Shown here piece by piece: positions 61,613 through 64,000 of a DNA stretch of 64,000 nucleotides. Each line of letters starts with the position of its first letter. Position 1 is the stretch's first letter. This DNA comes from Bog-532 sp963732345 (GTDB lineage: Bacteria; Actinomycetota; Actinomycetes; Streptosporangiales; Streptosporangiaceae), in NCBI GenBank assembly GCA_963732345.1, contig CAVSZI010000021.1:62001-126000 (forward strand), read 5' to 3'. The position numbers and the translations under genes were made by a program. The notes beneath the pieces are model-generated. The model saw nothing but the letters and a program-made list of their open reading frames with translations. It was not told the origin of the DNA and did no database searches.

Positions 61613-62368
61613 ATGAACGAGAGCCTTCGCCGGGCGCTGATCCGTGCCCAGCTGAGGGAAGAAGACGTTGCTGCTCGCCTCGAAGTCGACCCGAAGACGG
61701 TTCGGCGATGGCTGGCCGGCCGCGTCCCCTACCCCGGCAACCGGGCCGCTCTGGCCGCACTCGTCCGGGCGGAGGAGGCGGACCTATGGCCGGAGGCCGC
61801 CAGGCCGCTCGCGGACCGGACGCGGCCAGAAGAACTCATCAGGGTGTTCCCGCACCGCTGGGCGATACCGCGCGACACCTGGGCACGCTTCTTTTCCTCA
61901 GCCGAACACGAGATCGGCATCCTCGCCTACAGCGCCCTCTTCCTCGCCGAAGACGCCGGCCTCCTCGCCATCCTGGCCGGCAAAGCCGGGACGGGCATCC
62001 CGGTGCGCATTGCCCTGGGCGATCCCGGCAGTCCACAGGTAGCCGACCGCGGCACCGAGGAAGGCATCGGAAGTGCCATGGCGGCCAAGGTCCGGAACGC
62101 TCTGGCGCTGTTCCAGCCGCTCACTGTTGTCCCGGGGGTGGAACTGCGGCTACACCGGGCCATCCTGTACAACTCGATCTACCGAGCCGACGACCAACTG
62201 CTCGTCAACCAGCACACCTACGGGATACCGGCCGCACACGCACCCGTGTTCCACATCATGCGGACACCAGGCGGCGAGATGGCCGAGGCGTACCTCACCA
62301 GCCTGGAACGTGTGTGGGCGACCGGACAGCCTCATCCCGGGACATGCCAGGCGCCGCGAGCAGATTGA
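61613..62368 (+). CDS. Helix-turn-helix / DUF5919 regulator, copy 2
   Basis: A 251-residue paralogue of the regulator at 40272. Helix-turn-helix: LRRALIRAQLREEDVAARLE, VDPKTVRRWLAGRVPYPGNR; DUF5919: HEIGILAYSALFLAEDAGLL, RLHRAILYNSIYRADDQLLV, GGEMAEAYLTSLERVWATG. AGAGGAGGCACC precedes the ATG. Unlike copy 1 it has no NUDIX gene behind it; the next gene is convergent. It shares the operator of the integrated element, so it may cross-regulate. Confidence 0.85.
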   Translation: MNESLRRALIRAQLREEDVAARLEVDPKTVRRWLAGRVPYPGNRAALAALVRAEEADLWPEAARPLADRTRPEELIRVFPHRWAIPRDTWARFFSSAEHEIGILAYSALFLAEDAGLLAILAGKAGTGIPVRIALGDPGSPQVADRGTEEGIGSAMAAKVRNALALFQPLTVVPGVELRLHRAILYNSIYRADDQLLVNQHTYGIPAAHAPVFHIMRTPGGEMAEAYLTSLERVWATGQPHPGTCQAPRAD

Positions 62369-62377
62369 CGTAGCCCC

Positions 62378-63221
62378 CTATTCCAGCTCGATCTCCCGGT
62401 CGGCGGTCGGCTGGGAAGAGCGGCTTGGTCTGGTGGGATCGGGGAGGCTGAACATCGCGTCGCGCTCGATGGCCGCGCGGTAGGCGTGTTCGACGGCCCG
62501 CAGGCGGGCGGCGATCCGGGTCTCGCGGGCAGCGATGGCGTGACGGTTGCGGCGGCCGTAGGACCCTTCAGGCAGGGTCTGGCCAAATCGTTCTACTTCG
62601 CGGATGTGGGCTTCGCGTTCGGCGGCGTGCGCAGCGACGGCGAACATGACGGTATTCGCCGTGGTCGCGTCGAGGACAAGGCTGACCGTCTGGCTCTCGG
62701 GGTTGCGGTTCGCCAGAGCGACAGTCCGGGGACCATCGGTCTCCGGCCACGAGGGTTCGGGCTGCGCACGGCCGTGTCTGCTCCGGTCGTGAAGGCTAGC
62801 CAGCATGACATCAGCGCGGTCGACCTGATCGCAAGCCGCGCCAAAGTTCTCGCTGATAGGGCCAAGGTCGGCGCCGCGGGCCACGCAGTATTGCATGAGC
62901 CGGGCGGCCTGGAGCTGGTCGGGATAAGTGCCGGAGCGGGCGTGGACGCGCAGCTGAGTCTTGAGCGCTGGGCTGATCGCTCCGGTCGCGGCGAAGTGGA
63001 CCAGGCCCCGGGTGAAGACCGGCGCCCTGCGGCCGGGCGGCCAGCCAGATGGCCAGCCGCCGGGCGGTGACGTGATCAACGCTGGTACCCCGCCCTTCGG
63101 CTGCGACAATGCCGTCGCCGATGAGACGCTCATAGAGGGGCAGGTCCGGGAGCGGCCCGTTCTCAGGAAGCCGGTAGGGGTGGTCTCCCGGAGGTGCTGC
63201 GCCGTTATCTGTTCTGCGCAT
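62378..63221 (-). pseudogene. Conjugation-associated protein of unknown function, frameshifted
   Basis: Begins YRLPENGPLPDLPLYERLIG, TSVDHVTARRLAIWLAARPQ. After a frame change near 63021-63028 it continues APVFTRGLVHFAATGAISPA, LKTQLRVHARSGTYPDQLQA, LMQYCVARGADLGPISENFG, DRADVMLASLHDRSRHG and onward to 62378. A second region (REVERFGQTLPEGSYGRRNR) is basic and helical. I recognise this layout from genes adjacent to TraG-type coupling proteins in actinomycete elements but cannot name a function. It overlaps the upstream small ORF by 17 bases. Confidence 0.6.
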
Positions 63222-63366
63222 CTGCCTCGCTGATCAGCCGGCTGCGGGGCTGGGTGGGGCCGCGGCCCGTCGTTTCGGTGTTCAGCTGGGCGGCCACGGC
63301 GGGCAGAATGCGCTCTTGGCATCCGGCGAGCTGCTGTGGCGCGGTGGTGATCGGGTCGCAGGACAT
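63205..63366 (-). CDS. Small hypothetical protein, 53 aa
   Basis: MSCDPITTAPQQLAGCQERI starts at ATG 63366, with GGAG seven bases upstream. It lies between the coupling-protein gene and the conjugation-associated gene, overlapping the latter's start, so it is probably translated in the same operon. No domain recognised. Confidence 0.5.
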   Translation of the reverse strand: MSCDPITTAPQQLAGCQERILPAVAAQLNTETTGRGPTQPRSRLISEADAQNR

Positions 63367-63404
63367 GGTCAGCTCCAGGGGTAGGAGGTGCCGCTGCCGG
63401 AAAG

Positions 63405-64000
63405 TCACTCGGACGGCACGCGGTCGGGAATGCCGGGGGTCCGCTGCTGAGGTTCGGGGTATGTGGCGGTCTCGGCGATGGGCTCGGCCGGGCCCTGGCT
63501 GAGGCGGCGGGCGCGGCGGTAGGCCGGGTTCTTCCAGGCGCGGGGCAGGCGGGCGATGACGGGGGCGCAGCCGCCGCGTATGACCAGGGCGAACCCGGCG
63601 GGCAGCTGCCGGATCATGTCCGGGGTGGCGACGTCGTGGCGGGTGGCGTGGTCCTGGCCTCTGACCTTCCAGGACGCCTGCCCGCAGAGCTTGGCGACGG
63701 CGTCCAGCGTGGTGGTGTCGGTGATGCCAGGCAGGAACACCTTCACCGAGCTGGTGTCGAGGACGACTTGGCGGCCGTGATCACCCCAGCGGCCGGTGAG
63801 CTGCGCTTCGCCGTGGACGACGGCGCAGACCTGGATGCCTTTGCCGCCGGAATCCGACAGCCAGGACGGCAGCGGGACCGGGCAGATTTGGGTGACCTCG
63901 TCCAGGCCCATGAGCAGCGGCGGGTCCAGGCGGCCGGACCGGGAGGCCTGGCCCATCTGCGCGGCAACATAGTGGATCTCCGATGCCATGGCCGCGAACA
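63405..64000 (-). CDS. TraG/VirD4-type coupling protein, C-terminal part (5' end outside window)
   Basis: The visible 198 residues carry the C-terminal core of a type IV coupling ATPase: Walker-B-like LLMGLDEVTQICPVPLPSWL, then SGGKGIQVCAVVHGEAQLTG, RWGDHGRQVVLDTSSVKVFL and PGITDTTTLDAVAKLCGQAS. A basic tail follows. It belongs to a second, T4SS-type conjugative element that continues beyond the window, distinct from the FtsK-type element at 34-42 kb. Confidence 0.82.
   Translation of the reverse strand, partial: FAAMASEIHYVAAQMGQASRSGRLDPPLLMGLDEVTQICPVPLPSWLSDSGGKGIQVCAVVHGEAQLTGRWGDHGRQVVLDTSSVKVFLPGITDTTTLDAVAKLCGQASWKVRGQDHATRHDVATPDMIRQLPAGFALVIRGGCAPVIARLPRAWKNPAYRRARRLSQGPAEPIAETATYPEPQQRTPGIPDRVPSE

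Overview
This 64 kb window is very G+C-rich on both strands and uses GTG and TTG starts freely. It carries gene families typical of mycelial actinomycetes: an XRE/DUF5753 plus DUF397 pair, ECF sigma factors with fused C-terminal domains, a secreted LysM-transglycosylase, an L,D-transpeptidase, a short archaeal-type prolyl-tRNA synthetase, and an actinomycete-type integrative conjugative element at a tRNA gene. The species cannot be named from this sequence.

Region 1 (1-30.3 kb) is chromosomal backbone. In order it holds a LysM/lytic transglycosylase, a DGPF protein with its ECF42 sigma factor, an LLM-class flavin oxidoreductase, an NfeD-like/small ORF/flotillin cluster, an L,D-transpeptidase, a beta-carbonic anhydrase, a membrane protein next to an HpnB-like glycosyltransferase, an ECF sigma factor with a zinc-finger ORF, a uronate-dehydrogenase-like enzyme, a GbsR/MarR regulator divergent from an ABC exporter, ProRS, two large Tyr/Gly- or Pro/Ser-rich surface proteins, a wrecked sodium:solute symporter, SRPBCC and SnoaL-like proteins, and a DrrAB-like exporter with its MerR regulator. 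Gene remnants (cytochrome P450, selenium-binding protein, symporter) and single-base frameshifts are scattered through it.

Region 2 (30.4-42.7 kb) is mobile. A 5'-half tRNA-Thr relic, a regulatory cluster (nucleotidyl-cyclase-like protein, DUF397, XRE/DUF5753) and an intact tRNA-Thr(GGT) precede an integrase-Xis-FtsK/TraB module. Upstream of traB lies a translationally coupled run of small genes and an HD-domain gene, and then a divergent DUF5919 regulator/NUDIX pair. A second HD hydrolase gene closes the block. No Rep gene was recognised.

Region 3 (43-47.7 kb) has an isochorismatase, a SigX5-type sigma factor with a divergent YCII protein, and a VOC gene split by a complete IS701-family element.

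Region 4 (48.4-58.3 kb) looks like a defence island: a HEPN/NB-ARC/TPR STAND protein, a decayed GIY-YIG-like gene, a truncated PIN gene, a two-gene operon of an uncharacterised 540-residue protein and an 857-residue phospholipase-D-like protein, and an OGG-fold protein.

Region 5 (58.4-64 kb) has an IS5/IS427-type element, a DUF574 methyltransferase, a second DUF5919 regulator, and the edge of a VirD4/TraG-type conjugative element.

The most striking unexplained signal is a tandem GACGTC-N4-GACGTC site 43-47 bp upstream of four separate genes: the integrase, both DUF5919 regulators and the HD hydrolase. This suggests one regulatory circuit connecting the integrated element to a second regulator about 21 kb away.
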